A stretch of DNA of 64,000 nt, from NCBI RefSeq assembly GCF_017526105.1, contig NZ_CP071839.1, positions 8,656,001 through 8,720,000 of the forward strand, written 5' to 3'. The notes below the pieces were generated by a model that did not search any database, was not told where the DNA came from, and saw nothing but the letters and a program-made list of their open reading frames with translations. The first letter of the stretch is position 1. Every line of letters starts with the position of its first letter. Both the position numbers and the translations under genes were made by a program. Positions 62,844 to 64,000 of this stretch are shown in pieces. Source of the DNA: Streptomyces cyanogenus (GTDB taxonomy: Bacteria; Actinomycetota; Actinomycetes; Streptomycetales; Streptomycetaceae).

Positions 62844-64000
62844 GTGTCTGGAACGAAGAGAAGAAGTCGCTGTCTGTCCCGATTAGCCACCGTCGTTACC
62901 GCCGCGGCTCTGTTAGTCGGCACAGGCGTGGCGTCTGCCGCCGACAGCCCGGCTCCGAGCGAGGACGGGAACTATGCTCCGTCGTCGCGGCCGGCCGCAG
63001 GCCCGGAAAAGAGCATCCGAGCCGGTGGCCGCCCCGCGTCGGGGAGCAAGCCGGAAGCTGGACCCACATGGAAGCAGAACGGCTCTGTGTGGCAGGTCGA
63101 CCGCACGGTTGCGCTGCTGCGCAACTCGGTCACGGACCCGGACGGGGACAAGGCGAACCTCACCTTCGAGGTGTGGACCGTCGACACGGCCGGCAAGCCG
63201 AAGGCGAAGCTGAAGCTCACGGGTCAGAACGCCGACCCGGCCAACCAGGGCGAGGTGTCCGCCGAGTACGGGGTCATCGTGTCCAAGATGGTGGCCTCGG
63301 GGTCGAAGGCCACGGTCACCGTCCCGCACGGCAACCTCAAGCCGGCCACCACCTACGCGTTCCGTACCTCCGCCTACGACGGCTCCCTGTACGAGACGGA
63401 CTGGTCGCCCTACGCGACGTTCAAGACCCGGGGCCGGCAGGTCGACATCACTCTCCCGGCGCCCAAGAAGGACGCGACGGACCCGGCCTTCGACACCTCC
63501 TGGCAGCCGGTCCCCGGCTGGGGTTCGGTGAAGACCAAGGACGCCGTAGGTGAACAGCACTGCGAGGCGACCGCGCATGGCGACCGGCTGTGCATCGCCT
63601 GGAAGCCGGCCACGAAAGCAGACTTTGAAGCCGCCCGCGAAACAAGGGCGAGGCTGAAGTCCACGCGGACCGCGAACCCGCCGCTGCACGACTCCTGCGA
63701 AGTGGGCGCCACTGAGGGCACCTACCTGTCGATCTTCACCCGCGACAAGGCCTGCATGTACGGGAAGTTCTCCGTCCAGGTCACCGATGAGACAGGCCAG
63801 GAGGAGAAGGGCTACCAGGAATTCTTGTACTCCTCTCACATGAGCACGGCGCTGACCGGCACGGGGCTGAAACTCTGGGCCCGTGTCACACCGCTGCCGA
63901 TGCCCGCCGGACACCTGCCGTTCCCCGCCCAGCCCGGCGCGATCAAGCTGACGATCTCCCCGCAGTGCTCCGCCGACTGCACGGACAAGCCCTCCTACGC
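62844..64000 (+). CDS. secreted protein with FnIII-like domain, 3' end outside window
   Basis: Open from GTG 62844 (AAAGGA nine bases upstream) to the window end, 385 codons. Sec signal peptide ('LATVVTAAALLVGTGVASAA'). A fibronectin-III-like domain at about 70-195 ('WQVDRTVALLRNSVTDPDGD ... LKPATTYAFRTSAYDGSLYE ... YATFKT') is followed by a Cys-containing region. The layout resembles Streptomyces secreted proteins that end in a NucA/NucB nuclease, like the gene at 58460, but that part is not visible. Confidence 0.75.
   Translation, partial: MSGTKRRSRCLSRLATVVTAAALLVGTGVASAADSPAPSEDGNYAPSSRPAAGPEKSIRAGGRPASGSKPEAGPTWKQNGSVWQVDRTVALLRNSVTDPDGDKANLTFEVWTVDTAGKPKAKLKLTGQNADPANQGEVSAEYGVIVSKMVASGSKATVTVPHGNLKPATTYAFRTSAYDGSLYETDWSPYATFKTRGRQVDITLPAPKKDATDPAFDTSWQPVPGWGSVKTKDAVGEQHCEATAHGDRLCIAWKPATKADFEAARETRARLKSTRTANPPLHDSCEVGATEGTYLSIFTRDKACMYGKFSVQVTDETGQEEKGYQEFLYSSHMSTALTGTGLKLWARVTPLPMPAGHLPFPAQPGAIKLTISPQCSADCTDKPSY

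Noticed and set aside
1..64000. CRISPR arrays, tRNA or rRNA genes, and Streptomyces telomere end palindromes
   Set aside because: I looked for regular spaced repeats, tRNA-like arms and terminal palindromes and saw none; without a computed search small or atypical ones could be missed.

Overview
The window is high-GC DNA with Streptomyces-type gene style: many GTG starts, ATGA/GTGA stop-start overlaps, XRE/DUF5753 plus DUF397 regulators, Tap/Tpg telomere proteins, DUF6083-type proteins, and secreted nucleases. A tap gene, a tpg gene and many accessory and conflict genes point to the arm of a linear Streptomyces chromosome or a large linear plasmid. I saw no ribosomal, tRNA or central-metabolism genes and no CRISPR array.

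Left block (1-13.2 kb) looks like defence or cargo DNA. It holds the 3' part of a TPR-CHAT protease gene, a small zinc-ribbon gene, a broken restriction-endonuclease-like fragment, a HEPN-like protein (-) divergent from a 1.4-kb-residue-scale NACHT/STAND ATPase with a C-terminal PD-(D/E)XK-like site, an HNH protein, a coupled two-gene unit, an IS5-type fossil, and a second HEPN-like paralogue.

Transposition and telomere block (13.3-21.6 kb): tnsA-like, tniA (TnsB-type DDE transposase) and tniB (TnsC-type ATPase) form a tightly overlapping minus-strand operon. tap lies divergently upstream of it. A tniQ gene sits antisense between tap and tpg. Together this looks like a Tn7-like element that carries its own telomere-maintenance genes.

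Second replication-like and modification block (21.8-29.8 kb): an HNH protein, a convergent DUF5131/TcmP pair, then an excisionase-like gene, a 697-residue protein with weak family-B polymerase-like motifs, and an overlapping HTH gene, followed by a GNAT acetyltransferase.

Regulatory and plasmid-type block (30-41 kb): DUF397 and XRE/DUF5753 regulators, a DUF574-type methyltransferase, several zinc-finger proteins (one with repeats and a GIY-YIG-like end), a Cro/C1-type regulator with tandem palindromic operators, a DUF6083-type protein and a UvrD-like helicase.

Conflict block (41.7-56 kb): an Rhs polymorphic toxin with a non-specific endonuclease tip and its SUKH immunity gene, other hypothetical genes and gene fossils, then a four-gene operon (active caspase plus pseudocaspase; CHAT protease; alpha/beta hydrolase; membrane protein). 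This operon is my best candidate for an undescribed system.

Right end (57-64 kb): a cytosolic-type non-specific endonuclease, a secreted NucA/NucB-type nuclease, a small hypothetical protein, a lipoprotein, a decayed serine recombinase, and the 5' part of another secreted protein that runs off the window.
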